Positions 54,039 to 62,704 of a DNA stretch of 64,000 nucleotides are shown here, piece after piece. How positions within the stretch are numbered: the first letter of the stretch is position 1; each line of letters starts with the position of its first letter. The DNA comes from Salinispora cortesiana (GTDB lineage: Bacteria > Actinomycetota > Actinomycetes > Mycobacteriales > Micromonosporaceae), in NCBI RefSeq assembly GCF_000484695.1, contig NZ_AXVR01000001.1, positions 1 to 64,000 of the forward strand, given 5' to 3'. Both the position numbers and the translations under genes were made by a program. The notes under the pieces were generated by a model, which worked only from the letters and a program-made list of their open reading frames with translations, was not told where the DNA came from and ran no database searches.

Positions 54039-54665
54039 ATGGCTCGTTACACCGGTGCTGACTGCCGCCGTTGCCGGCGGGAGAAGATGAAGCTGTTCCT
54101 CAAGGGCAGCAAGTGCGATGGCCCGAAGTGCCCGTTCGAGTCCCGGCCGTTCCCGCCCGGACAGCACGGCCGTGGCCGCACGAAGGAGACGGAGTACCTG
54201 CTCCAGCACCGCGAGAAGCAGAAGGCCCGCCGGGTTTACGGCGTGCTGGAGAAGCAGTTCCGCGGCTACTACGATGAGGCCGTCGCGAAGCAGGCCAAGA
54301 CCGGTGAGGTTCTCCTGCAGATCCTCGAGTCGCGGCTGGACAACGTGGTCTACCGGGCCGGCTACGCCAAGTCCCGGGACATGGCCCGGCAGCTGGTCAA
54401 GCACGGTCACTTCACGGTGAACGGCAAGAAGGTCGACATCCCGTCGTACCGCGTCAAGGAGCACGACATCATCGAGGTCCGGGGCAAGAGCAAGGAGCTC
54501 ACCCCGTTCCTGGTGGCGCAGGCCGAGGCCGGCTCCAAGAGCGTGCCGGCGTGGCTGGAGGCCATTCCGAGCCAGATGAAGGTGCTCGTGCACTCGCTCC
54601 CGAGCCGCCAGGTGATTGACACCCAGGTCCAGGAGCAGCTGATCGTCGAGCTCTACTCCAAGTAG
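54039..54665 (+). CDS. rpsD: 30S ribosomal protein S4, zinc-binding type
   Basis: 208 residues. N-terminal zinc site with C9, C12, C26 and C31, then PFPPGQHGRGRTKETEYLLQHREKQKARRVYGVLEKQF and the S4 RNA-binding domain (SRLDNVVYRAGYAKSRDMARQLVKHGHFTVNGKKVDIPSY). S4 is a primary 16S 5'-domain binder and the alpha-operon repressor in E. coli. A perfect 15-bp stem-loop follows before rpoA. Confidence 0.97.
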   Translation: MARYTGADCRRCRREKMKLFLKGSKCDGPKCPFESRPFPPGQHGRGRTKETEYLLQHREKQKARRVYGVLEKQFRGYYDEAVAKQAKTGEVLLQILESRLDNVVYRAGYAKSRDMARQLVKHGHFTVNGKKVDIPSYRVKEHDIIEVRGKSKELTPFLVAQAEAGSKSVPAWLEAIPSQMKVLVHSLPSRQVIDTQVQEQLIVELYSK

Positions 54666-54673
54666 GCGCTCGG

Positions 54674-54708
54674 GTGGTGGTCCGCCCCTTTTCGGGGCGG
54701 ACCACCAC
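54674..54708 (+). terminator. Stem-loop between rpsD and rpoA
   Basis: Perfect 15-bp stem (54674-54688 with 54694-54708) with loop TTTTC and no T-run after it. It is placed between co-oriented genes, so partial termination or mRNA processing could set the rpoA level relative to ribosomal proteins (inference). Confidence 0.65.
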
Positions 54709-54761
54709 AACGGTGTGTCGTGGGCGTCATATGGCGGGCGCCCCGGAAGAAAAGAGAAGAG

Positions 54762-55784
54762 ATGCTCATCTCCCAGCGGCCCTCGCTCTCCGAGGAGTCG
54801 ATCAACGAGACCCGGTCCCGGTTCACCATTGAGCCGCTGGAGCCCGGCTTCGGCTACACCCTGGGCAACTCGCTGCGTCGGACGCTGCTGTCGTCCATCC
54901 CCGGCGCGGCGGTGACCTCGATCAAGATCGATGGTGTGCTGCACGAGTTCACCACGATCCCCGGGGTCAAGGAGGATGTGGTCGAGCTCGTCATGAACAT
55001 CAAGGAGCTCTGCGTCAGCTCCGAGCATGACGAGCCGGTCAGCATGTACCTGCGTAAGCAGGGCCCGGGTGACGTGACCGCAGGTGACATCCAGCCCCCG
55101 GCTGGCGTCTCGGTGCACAACCCGGACCTGAAACTCGCCACCCTCAACGGCAAGGGCCGGCTCGACATGGAGCTGACCGTCGAGCGGGGCCGTGGCTACG
55201 TCACCGCGGCGCAGAACAAGCAGGCGGGTGCCGAGATCGGTCGGATTCCGGTCGACTCGATCTACTCGCCGGTGCTCCGGGTCACCTACCGGGTCGAGGC
55301 GACCCGGGTCGAGCAGCGGACCGACTTCGATCGGCTGATCATCGACGTCGAGTCCAAGCCGTCGATGGGGCCCCGCACGGCCCTGGCCTCGGCCGGTTCC
55401 ACGCTGGTCGAGCTCTTCGGCCTGGCTCGGGAGCTGGACGAGACCGCGGAGGGCATCGACATCGGGCCGTCCCCGCAGGACGCCCAGCTGGCAGCGGATC
55501 TGGCGCTGCCGATAGAGGAGCTGGACCTCACCGTCCGCTCCTACAACTGCCTCAAGCGCGAGGGCATCAACACCGTTGGTGAGCTCATTGGGCGTACCGA
55601 GGCTGACCTCCTCGACATCCGTAACTTCGGCCAGAAGTCGATCGACGAGGTCAAGATGAAGCTCGCTGGGATGGGCTTGGGGCTGAAGGACTCGGCCCCG
55701 AACTTCGACCCGGCGAACGTCGTGGACGCCTTCGGTGAGGCCGACTACGACACCGAGGACTACCGCGAGACTGAGCAGCTGTAA
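54762..55784 (+). CDS. rpoA: RNA polymerase alpha subunit
   Basis: 340 residues from ATG 54762 (AAGAG upstream); the longer frame adds 14 non-conserved residues. The N-terminal dimerisation domain ([46 protein letters not shown]) is joined by an acidic linker to the C-terminal domain ([55 protein letters not shown]), which contacts UP elements and activators. It completes the core enzyme with rpoB and rpoC in the same window. Confidence 0.98.
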   Translation: MLISQRPSLSEESINETRSRFTIEPLEPGFGYTLGNSLRRTLLSSIPGAAVTSIKIDGVLHEFTTIPGVKEDVVELVMNIKELCVSSEHDEPVSMYLRKQGPGDVTAGDIQPPAGVSVHNPDLKLATLNGKGRLDMELTVERGRGYVTAAQNKQAGAEIGRIPVDSIYSPVLRVTYRVEATRVEQRTDFDRLIIDVESKPSMGPRTALASAGSTLVELFGLARELDETAEGIDIGPSPQDAQLAADLALPIEELDLTVRSYNCLKREGINTVGELIGRTEADLLDIRNFGQKSIDEVKMKLAGMGLGLKDSAPNFDPANVVDAFGEADYDTEDYRETEQL

Positions 55785-55816
55785 GCGCGGCTGAGGATTG
55801 ACGAGGAGCACCGAGA

Positions 55817-56386
55817 ATGCCCACGCCCACCAAGGGTGCCCGCCTCGGCGGCAGCCCGGCGCACGAGCGGTTGATGCTGGCCAACCTGGCCACGTCACTG
55901 TTCCAGCACGGCAAGATTCAGACCACCGAGACCAAGGCCCGGCGGCTGCGCCCGCTCGCGGAGCAGCTGATCACCAAGGCGAAGCGCGGTGACCTGGCCG
56001 CCCGGCGTCGGGTGCTCGCGGTCGTCAAGGACAAGGACGTGGTCTACACCCTGTTCGACCAGATCGCGCCCCGGTACGCCAACCGCAACGGTGGCTACAC
56101 CCGGATCGTGAAGACCGGTCCGCGGAAGGGTGACGCCGCTCCGATGGCGATCATCGAGCTGGTCGAGGAGCTCGTGGTCGCGGAGCCGAAGGCGAGCAAG
56201 AAGACCGCCGGCCGCAAGGCCGCGCAGCAGGACAAGGTCGAGGCGCTCGCCCCGGCTGAGGAGACCCCGGCGACCAGCGGAGACCAGGACGCCGAGGCGC
56301 CCGTCTCGGCCTCGGGTGACACCGCTGCGGCCCGCGCGGACAGCGACCTCGCTGTCGAGGAGAACAACGAGCAGAACAAGGCCTGA
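55817..56386 (+). CDS. rplQ: 50S ribosomal protein L17 with long acidic tail
   Basis: 189 residues against about 125 in E. coli. The core ([67 protein letters not shown]) is normal. The last 70 residues or so are Ala/Glu/Asp-rich ([41 protein letters not shown]) and probably disordered. L17 lies at the tunnel exit. It is followed by a perfect 16-bp hairpin. Confidence 0.97.
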   Translation: MPTPTKGARLGGSPAHERLMLANLATSLFQHGKIQTTETKARRLRPLAEQLITKAKRGDLAARRRVLAVVKDKDVVYTLFDQIAPRYANRNGGYTRIVKTGPRKGDAAPMAIIELVEELVVAEPKASKKTAGRKAAQQDKVEALAPAEETPATSGDQDAEAPVSASGDTAAARADSDLAVEENNEQNKA

Positions 56387-56400
56387 TCGGCCAGGCTCCC

Positions 56401-56436
56401 GTCGGGCCCGACACCCACCCGGGTGTCGGGCCCGAC
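56401..56436 (+). terminator. Terminator after rplQ
   Basis: Perfect 16-bp stem (56401-56416 with 56421-56436), tetraloop ACCC, no T-run. It separates the alpha operon from truA. Confidence 0.75.
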
Positions 56437-56454
56437 GCGTGGAAGGGGACAGGA

Positions 56455-57285
56455 GTGCAGGAGCGCACCCGGGTACGGCTGGATGTCTCGTACGACGGCA
56501 CCGACTTCTCCGGCTGGGCGGTCCAGCCGCAGCGGCGTACGGTCGCTGGTGCCCTCGTGGCCGCGCTTGACCTGGTGCTCGGTGCCGGTGCGGCGACCGG
56601 GCTGACCGTCGCCGGCCGGACCGATGCCGGCGTACACGCCACCGGGCAGGTCTGCCACGTCGACCTGCGGACCGAGGTGTGGCACCAGCACGAGAACACC
56701 CTGCTGCGGCGGCTGGCCCGGCTGCTCCCCACCGACGTCCGGGTACGGGCGATGACGGGAGCGCCGGACGACTTCGACGCGCGCTTCTCGGCGACCTTCC
56801 GGCGGTACGAGTACCGGGTCACCGACGCGCCCTGGGGCGCCGAGCCGTTGCAGCGGCACGACACCCTGGCCTGGCCGAGCCGGCTCGACCTGGCCGCGCT
56901 GAACGCGGCCGCCGACGGACTGGTGGGGGAGCACGACTTCGCCGCATACTGCCGGCGTAAGGAGAACGCGACGACGCTGCGGGAGGTGACCCGGCTGGAC
57001 TGGCGGCGCGCCCCGGACGGGATTCTCGTGGCGACCGTGCAGGCCGACGCCTTCTGTCAGGCGATGGTGCGCAGTCTGGTCGGTGCGATGCTGGCCGCCG
57101 GGGACGGCCGCCGCCCCGCTGACTGGCCGGCCGGTCTGCTCACCCGTCGGGAGCGCGCCAGCGAGGTGAACGTCGCCCCGGCACACGGCCTGACCCTGGT
57201 CGCGGTGGGCTACCCGGACGACCCGGCCGAGTATGCCCGTCGGGCTAGCCTGACCCGCCGGTTGCGGGTGCCGCCGCCGGCCTGA
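56455..57285 (+). CDS. truA: tRNA pseudouridine(38-40) synthase TruA
   Basis: 276 residues, GTG start. TRVRLDVSYDGTDFSGWAVQPQRRTVAGAL opens the fold. The catalytic Asp lies in AGRTDAGVHATGQV. FCQAMVRSLVGAMLAAGDGRRP is the conserved C-terminal helix. It isomerises uridines in the anticodon stem-loop. It follows rplQ as in many actinobacteria, but rplM-rpsI do not follow here. Confidence 0.95.
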   Translation: MQERTRVRLDVSYDGTDFSGWAVQPQRRTVAGALVAALDLVLGAGAATGLTVAGRTDAGVHATGQVCHVDLRTEVWHQHENTLLRRLARLLPTDVRVRAMTGAPDDFDARFSATFRRYEYRVTDAPWGAEPLQRHDTLAWPSRLDLAALNAAADGLVGEHDFAAYCRRKENATTLREVTRLDWRRAPDGILVATVQADAFCQAMVRSLVGAMLAAGDGRRPADWPAGLLTRRERASEVNVAPAHGLTLVAVGYPDDPAEYARRASLTRRLRVPPPA

Positions 57286-57323
57286 GGCGGGGCGTTGGCG
57301 GGGCCGGTGCGAGAATCGACGGT

Positions 57324-57929
57324 GTGACCGGCGACCACTATTTCACCGCTCAACCGGCGACTGCCGCCCAACCCCGGGAGGTGGTCTTCTCCGCGGCCGG
57401 CCGCGACTACACGCTGGCCTCCGCCGGTGGTGTCTTCTCCGCCGGGCGGCTGGACCCGGGGACGGCGGTGCTGCTGCGCAAGGCCGAGCTACCGGCGCCG
57501 GAGAGCACCGGTCAGCTGCTCGATCTCGGCTGCGGCTTCGGACCGATCACGTCTGTGCTCGCCACCTCGGCGCCGTCGGCCACCGTCTGGGCCGTCGACG
57601 TCAACGAGCGGGCTCGGGAGCTGACCATGGCCAACGCCGCGCGGGTCGGGGCCGCGGGCCGGGTCCGGGTGGCCCCGCCGGACGCGGTTCCAGCAGCGGT
57701 GACCTTCGACCAGATCTGGTCGAATCCGCCGATCCGGATCGGCAAGACCGAGCTGCACCAGCTCCTGCTGCGCTGGCTGCCCCGGCTCGCACCGGACGGG
57801 GTGGCCTGGTTGGTTGTCGCCCGGCACCTCGGCGGTGACTCGTTACACCGCTGGCTGGCCGAGCGGGGCTGGCAGGTAGCGCGGCCGGCGAGCCAGAAGG
57901 GCTACCGGGTGCTGCGGGTGACCCGGTAA
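57324..57929 (+). CDS. Class I SAM methyltransferase, RsmC-like
   Basis: 201 residues, GTG start. The SAM-binding motif I is LLDLGCGFGPITSVLA and the acidic post-I motif is VWAVDVNERARE. The NPPI motif (WSNPPIRIGK) marks an amino-group methyltransferase such as RsmC or RlmG (guanine N2 of rRNA), or a related nucleic-acid enzyme. Only the catalytic half is present, as in many short actinobacterial homologues. A GAGAAT box seven bases upstream may make a leaderless mRNA. The target is unproven. Confidence 0.82.
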   Translation: MTGDHYFTAQPATAAQPREVVFSAAGRDYTLASAGGVFSAGRLDPGTAVLLRKAELPAPESTGQLLDLGCGFGPITSVLATSAPSATVWAVDVNERARELTMANAARVGAAGRVRVAPPDAVPAAVTFDQIWSNPPIRIGKTELHQLLLRWLPRLAPDGVAWLVVARHLGGDSLHRWLAERGWQVARPASQKGYRVLRVTR

Positions 57930-57970
57930 AACGGGTTGGCCCGGCCGGGTTGGCCCGGCAGGATGCCTTC

Positions 57971-59650
57971 GTGGGTTATGTGGACGTAGCAGCAGTTGGG
58001 CACTGGCTACCCGACGGGCGACAGCTCTTCGCCGATGTGTCGTTCCGGGTCGGCGATGGTGCCAAGGTCGCCCTGGTCGGGCCGAACGGCGCGGGCAAGA
58101 CGACGCTGCTGCGCATGGTCGCCGGCGACCTGCCGGTGCGGCGCGGCGCGATCGCCCGGGCCGGTGGGCTGGGCGTGATGCGTCAGTTCATCGGGATGAT
58201 CGGTGACGAGTCAACCCTCGCTGACCTGGCTCTCTCCCTCGCCCCGCCCCGGCTGCGCGAGGCTGGTCAGCGGGTCGCAGGTACCGAGACGGCGATGCGG
58301 GCGGCCGAGGTGCGCGGCAAGTACAGCACCGCCGCCGGCAAGGCCCAGCTCGCGTACGCAGACGCGCTCGCCGCCTGGGGGGAGGCCGGCGGGTACGACG
58401 CGGAGGTGCTCTTCGACACCGTCACCACGATCGTGCTCGACCTGCCGTGGGACACGGCGCGGCACCGTCCGGTCCGGACGCTCTCCGGCGGCCAGCAGAA
58501 GCGCTTCGCCCTGGAGCTGCTCCTGCGTGGTCCGGAAGAAGTGCTCCTGCTCGACGAGCCGGACAACTTCCTCGACGTGCCCGGGAAGCGCTGGTTGGAG
58601 GCGCGGCTGCGGGAGTCCGGCAAGTCGGTGCTGTACGTCTCGCACGATCGGGAGTTGCTGGCCCGCACCGCGGACCGGGTGGTGGCCGTCGAGGGTGGTG
58701 GCGCGTGGGTGCACCCGGGTGGCTTCGCCAGCTGGCACGAGGCCCGGGTCGCCCGGCACGACCGCCTCGACGAGCAGCGTCGGCGGTGGGACGAGGAACA
58801 CCAGAAGCTGCGGGAACTGATGCTGATGTACAAGCAGAAGGCCGCGTACAACTCCGGGATGGCCTCTCGCTACCAGGCCGCCCAGACCCGGTTGCGGAAG
58901 TTCGAGGAGGCCGGGCCGCCGCCCGTACCCCCGAAGGAACAGGACATCCGGATGCGGCTGGCCGGCGGCCGGACCGGTAAGCGTGCCCTGATCTGCGAGC
59001 AGTTGGAGCTCGACGGTCTGACCTACCCCTTTGACCTGGAGCTCTGGTATGGCGACCGGCTCGCCGTGCTCGGTGCCAACGGGACCGGGAAGTCGCACTT
59101 CCTCCGCCTGATCGCCCGGGGCGGAACCGATCCCGATCCGGTGAATCAGCCGGTTGACGGTGGTGCGGGGCTCGCACCCGTCGGGCATGACGGGGTGGCC
59201 CGCCTCGGTGCCCGGGTCCGGCCCGGTCACTTCTCCCAGACCCATGACCGGCCGGAGCTGATGGAGCGGACGCTGGTCGACATCCTGTGGCGGGGCGACG
59301 AGCACCGTGCTGGGATGGACCGGCACGCGGCGATGGCCGCGCTGTCTCGGTATGAGCTGGCCGGGCAGGGGGACCAGCGGTTCGGCACCCTCTCCGGTGG
59401 CCAGCAGGCTCGTTTCCTGGTGCTGTTGCTGGAGTTGTCCGGGGCGACCATGCTGCTGCTCGACGAGCCGACGGACAACCTGGACCTGGCCTCGGCGGAG
59501 GCGCTCGAATCGGGGCTGGCCGCGTTCGCGGGGACGGTGGTGGCGGTGACCCATGATCGATGGTTCACCCGTTCATTTGATCGATTCTTGCTGTTCCAAG
59601 GGGACGGCGAGGTGGTGGAGGTCGCCGAGCCGGTCTGGGAGGTGGCCTGA
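57971..59650 (+). CDS. ABC-F type ATPase (translation factor/resistance family)
   Basis: 559 residues from GTG 57971 (AGGA eight bases upstream). Two ABC domains without membrane helices: Walker A GPNGAGKTT and GANGTGKSH; signatures LSGGQQKRFALELLL and LSGGQQARFLVLLLE; Walker B LLLDEPDNFLDVPGKRW and LLLDEPTDNLDLASAEAL; H-switches ending in SHDRELLA and THDRW. The linker RWDEEHQKLRELMLMYKQKAAYNSGMASRYQAAQTRLRKFEEAG is the ribosome-probing arm of ABC-F proteins. The first DEPDN in place of the usual DEPTN is a variant. The role is ribosome rescue or antibiotic protection (inference); the specific drug is not predictable. Confidence 0.88.
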   Translation: MGYVDVAAVGHWLPDGRQLFADVSFRVGDGAKVALVGPNGAGKTTLLRMVAGDLPVRRGAIARAGGLGVMRQFIGMIGDESTLADLALSLAPPRLREAGQRVAGTETAMRAAEVRGKYSTAAGKAQLAYADALAAWGEAGGYDAEVLFDTVTTIVLDLPWDTARHRPVRTLSGGQQKRFALELLLRGPEEVLLLDEPDNFLDVPGKRWLEARLRESGKSVLYVSHDRELLARTADRVVAVEGGGAWVHPGGFASWHEARVARHDRLDEQRRRWDEEHQKLRELMLMYKQKAAYNSGMASRYQAAQTRLRKFEEAGPPPVPPKEQDIRMRLAGGRTGKRALICEQLELDGLTYPFDLELWYGDRLAVLGANGTGKSHFLRLIARGGTDPDPVNQPVDGGAGLAPVGHDGVARLGARVRPGHFSQTHDRPELMERTLVDILWRGDEHRAGMDRHAAMAALSRYELAGQGDQRFGTLSGGQQARFLVLLLELSGATMLLLDEPTDNLDLASAEALESGLAAFAGTVVAVTHDRWFTRSFDRFLLFQGDGEVVEVAEPVWEVA

Positions 59651-59675
59651 GCGCGAGCGGCATAGGGTGGATTTC

Positions 59676-60635
59676 GTGACTGAGATGACGTATCGCCGGT
59701 TGGGCGACTCCGGGCTCGTGGTGTCCGCAGTCGGCATCGGCTGCAACAACTTTGGCCGCCGGGTCGACCTGGACGGGACTCGGGCGGTGGTGGAAGCCGC
59801 CCTCGATTCCGGGATCAACTTCTTCGACACCGCCGACATCTATGGTGCTCCGCCGGGTAGCTCCGAGGAACTCCTCGGCCAGGTGCTCAAGGGGCGCCGA
59901 GAGGATGTGGTGATCGCCACCAAGTTCGGTATGGACATGGACGGCCATAACGGACCGGACCACGGCGCCCGCGGTGCCCGGCGCTACGTCATGCGGGCGG
60001 TGGAGGCGTCGCTGCGTCGGCTGCAGACCGACCACATTGACCTGTATCAGATGCATGAACCGGACCCGGGCACCCCGATCGACGAGACGCTCGCCGCACT
60101 GGACGATCTGGTCACCGCGGGCAAGGTGCGCTACCTGGGTAACTCCAACTTCGATGGCTGGCAGATCGCCGATGCGGACTGGGTCGCCAGCTCGCGCGGA
60201 CGGACCCGGTTCATCTCCGCGCAGAATCACTACTCGCTGCTCGAACGGGGCGCCGAGGCCGAGGTCGTCCCGGCGTGTGAGCGGTTCGGGCTTGGCCTGC
60301 TGCCCTTCTTTCCCCTCGCCAACGGCCTGCTCACCGGCAAGTACAAGCGGGGCGAGGCAGCGCCGTCGGGCAGTCGTCTCGCCGGTGGTGGCCGGTACGC
60401 GGCCCGGCTGGCCGCCGCTAACTGGGACACCATCGAGGCGCTCGAGGGCTATGCGGCCGAGCGCGGGCTCAGCCTGCTTCAGGTCGCCATCGGCGGGCTC
60501 GCCGCCCAGCCCGCGGTGGCCTCGGTGATCGCTGGTGCCACTACCCCCGACCAGGCTCGGGCCAACGCGGCGGCGGGTGCCTGGGTGCCCGAAGCCGGCG
60601 ATCTGGCGGCCCTGCGGGCGGTGCTCGACGGCTAG
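59676..60635 (+). CDS. Aldo/keto reductase
   Basis: 319 residues. The catalytic tetrad of the AKR fold is visible: Asp and Tyr in FFDTADIYG (about residues 52-57), Lys in VVIATKFGMD and His in LYQMHEPDPG. The C-terminal NADPH-binding part has VIAGATTPDQARANAAA. GTG 59676 was chosen because a TAGGGT box lies seven bases upstream (leaderless). An ATG at 59685 is an alternative. The substrate is unknown. It ends just before two strong terminators. Confidence 0.88.
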   Translation: MTEMTYRRLGDSGLVVSAVGIGCNNFGRRVDLDGTRAVVEAALDSGINFFDTADIYGAPPGSSEELLGQVLKGRREDVVIATKFGMDMDGHNGPDHGARGARRYVMRAVEASLRRLQTDHIDLYQMHEPDPGTPIDETLAALDDLVTAGKVRYLGNSNFDGWQIADADWVASSRGRTRFISAQNHYSLLERGAEAEVVPACERFGLGLLPFFPLANGLLTGKYKRGEAAPSGSRLAGGGRYAARLAAANWDTIEALEGYAAERGLSLLQVAIGGLAAQPAVASVIAGATTPDQARANAAAGAWVPEAGDLAALRAVLDG

Positions 60636-60646
60636 CAAGCCGGAGA

Positions 60647-60682
60647 CTCGGCCTCCCACCGTCCCGACGGTGGGAGGCCGAG
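60647..60682 (+). terminator. Terminator after the aldo/keto reductase gene
   Basis: Stem of about 16-17 bp (60647-60663 with 60666-60682) with a very small loop. It begins 12 bp after the stop codon. No T-run. Confidence 0.75.
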
Positions 60683-60724
60683 CCGCGTCCGGGGTGCCGC
60701 CGGCGGTGGCCGGTCCGCCCCTCG

Positions 60725-60754
60725 CCAAGACGGCCCACCCCGGGGCCGTCTTGG
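60725..60754 (+). terminator. Second stem-loop, overlapping the thi promoter
   Basis: 12-bp perfect stem CCAAGACGGCCC/GGGCCGTCTTGG with loop ACCCCG. Its 3' arm contains the TTGG of the predicted thi -35 box. Confidence 0.7.
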
Positions 60755-60780
60755 CAGGCTGACGGCGGCTGCCGTACGGT
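60751..60780 (+). promoter_or_regulatory. Predicted thi operon promoter
   Basis: TTGGCA (60751-60756), an 18-bp spacer, and TACGGT (60775-60780), just upstream of the riboswitch. Confidence 0.6.
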
Positions 60781-60790
60781 GGCAGGCAAG

Positions 60791-60882
60791 TGACCCACGG
60801 GAGCCCGGTAGACCGGGCTGAGAGGGGGGCTGGGAGCCCCCGACCGTTGAACCTGATCCGGGTAGTGCCGGCGCAGGGAGGA
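60791..60882 (+). promoter_or_regulatory. TPP riboswitch (THI element)
   Basis: The conserved core is complete: GGGAGC, paired GCCCGGT/ACCGGGC, CTGAGAG, a variable GGGGGGCT/AGCCCCC-type helix, and the ACCGTTGAACCTGATCCGGGTAGTGCCGGCGCAGGGA block (about 60843-60879). The GGGAGG closing the element also serves as the thiE ribosome site, so TPP binding should block translation of thiE. Riboswitch identity is seen directly; the mode of control is inferred. Confidence 0.95.
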
Positions 60883-60890
60883 GAGTTGCC

Positions 60891-61517
60891 GTGTCGTCCC
60901 TTGGACGCTTACATCTGATTACCGATGCCCGCTCTGGGCACAATCCACTCACTGTGGTGCAGGCGGCCCTGTCGGTGGCCCGCACCGAACTCGTCGTCCA
61001 GGTCCGGGTGGCCGACGATGCGACCGACCGGCAGGCGTACGACCTGGCCCGCCGGGTGATCGCGCTCTGCGCCCGGTACGGCGCGGCCTGTCTGGTGAAC
61101 GACCGACTGCACGTGGCCCTGGCGGTTGGTGCTGCCGGTGGTCACGTGGGCGCCGACGACCTGCCGGTCGGGGCGGCCCGTACGGTGCTCGGCTCCGCCG
61201 CCGTCCTCGGTGCCACCGCTCGCGACGCGGACACCGCTGTCGAGGCGGTCGCCGCCGGGGCCAGCTACCTCGGGGTCGGACCGGTTCACTCCACCACCTC
61301 AAAGAAGGGTCTGCCGCCCGCGATCGGCGTGGCCGGGGTAGGAGCGGTCGCCGCCGCGGTCAGCGTGCCGGTGATCGCCATCGGGGCGGTGACCGCGGCG
61401 GACGTGCCTGCCCTGCGGGCAGCCGGGGCATACGGAGTGGCGGTGATCGGCGCGCTCTCGCAGGCCGCCGACCCCGCCCGGGCCACCGCCGCACTGATGG
61501 AGGCACTGACGTGGTGA
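60891..61517 (+). CDS. thiE: Thiamine phosphate synthase
   Basis: 208 residues, GTG with GGAGGAGAG upstream inside the riboswitch. TIM-barrel motifs: GRLHLITDAR, CLVNDRLHVALAVGAAGGHVGADDLPV, YLGVGPVHSTTSKKG (pyrophosphate loop) and VIAIGAVTAADV. It couples HMP-PP and thiazole phosphate into thiamine phosphate. First gene of the thi operon; its stop overlaps the thiO start. Confidence 0.95.
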   Translation: MSSLGRLHLITDARSGHNPLTVVQAALSVARTELVVQVRVADDATDRQAYDLARRVIALCARYGAACLVNDRLHVALAVGAAGGHVGADDLPVGAARTVLGSAAVLGATARDADTAVEAVAAGASYLGVGPVHSTTSKKGLPPAIGVAGVGAVAAAVSVPVIAIGAVTAADVPALRAAGAYGVAVIGALSQAADPARATAALMEALTW

Positions 61518-62694
61518 GCAAACCTCCCGGCACCTCCCGGGGCAGCAACCCGAACTCGCTGTCGACGCCCGACGTTGCGGTGGTCGGGGCGGGGCCGATC
61601 GGCTTGGCCATCGCCTGGCGGTGCGCGGCGCGCGGGCTGCGGGTCGTCGTACACGACCCGGATCCTGGTTCGGGTGCGGCGAACGCCGCCGCGGGGATGC
61701 TCGCACCGGTCGCCGAGGCGTACTTCGGTGAGCACGAGCTGACCGGCCTGCTCACCGAGTCGGCGGCGCGCTGGCCGGCGTTCGCCGCCGAGTTGGCCGC
61801 CGCCGCCGGCACCGACGTCGGTTACCGCAGCGAGGGCACCCTGATGGTCGGGCTCACCACCGACGATCTCGCGGTGGCCCGCCGGCTCTGGGCGTACCAG
61901 CAGGGGCTGGGGCTGCCGGTCACTCCACTGCGCCCCTCCGAGCTACGAGACCGGGAGCCGGCGCTGTCGCCCCGCCTGCGGGGCGGCGCCTACGCCGGCA
62001 CCGACCACCAGGTGGACCCGCGGCGGCTGATCTCGGCGTTGCGCACCGCCACCGAGCGGGCCGGGGGAGTGCTGGTGCCGACGCCGGTCCAGCGGTTGAC
62101 CGAGGTGACCGCGGGGACCACGGTGGTCGCGGCCGGCTGCGGCTCCGCCGCGCTGACCGGGTTGCCGGTCCGCCCGGTCAAGGGACAGGTGCTTCGGCTC
62201 CGCGCCCCCGAGGCACCGGGCTTCCAGCATGTGATTCGGGGTTTCGCCGACGGGGAGCAGGTCTACCTCGTCCCGCGGCCGGACGGGGAGGTCGTGGTCG
62301 GGGCGACCTCGGAGGAGCGCACCGACACCATGGTGACCAGCGGTGCGGTGTTGCGGCTGCTCCGGGCCGCCACCGACCTGGTGCCCGAGGTGGCCGAGTA
62401 TGAGCTGGTCGAGGCGCTCGCCGGGCTCCGTCCGGGCAGCCCCGACAACGCGCCGATCCTCGGTCCGCTGCCCGGGCGGCCGGCGGTGCTCGCCGCGACC
62501 GGGCACCACCGGCACGGGATCGTGCTCACCCCGGTCACCGCCGACCTGATCGCCGACCTGATCGTCACCGGTACGCCGGATCCACTGCTCGCTCCCTTCA
62601 CCCCGGAGCGCCTCGGGCCGGTCGCGGCCGCGGCGGGTTCGCCCGCCCCGGCGCACGGATCCGCCGCGGCCCGGCTGAACCCACAGGAGGAATC

Positions 62695-62704
<10 letters not shown>
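61511..62704 (+). CDS. thiO: Glycine oxidase ThiO
   Basis: 397 residues, GTG start overlapping thiE. An FAD-binding GxGxxG fold opens at DVAVVGAGPIGLAIAWRCAARG. Later blocks are GMLAPVAEA, VKGQVLRLRAP and EALAGLRPGSPDNAPILGPLPGRPAVLAATGHHRHGIVLTPVTADLIADLI. It oxidises glycine to dehydroglycine (iminoglycine), the glycine-derived donor for the thiazole ring. It overlaps thiS by 10 bp. Confidence 0.93.
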
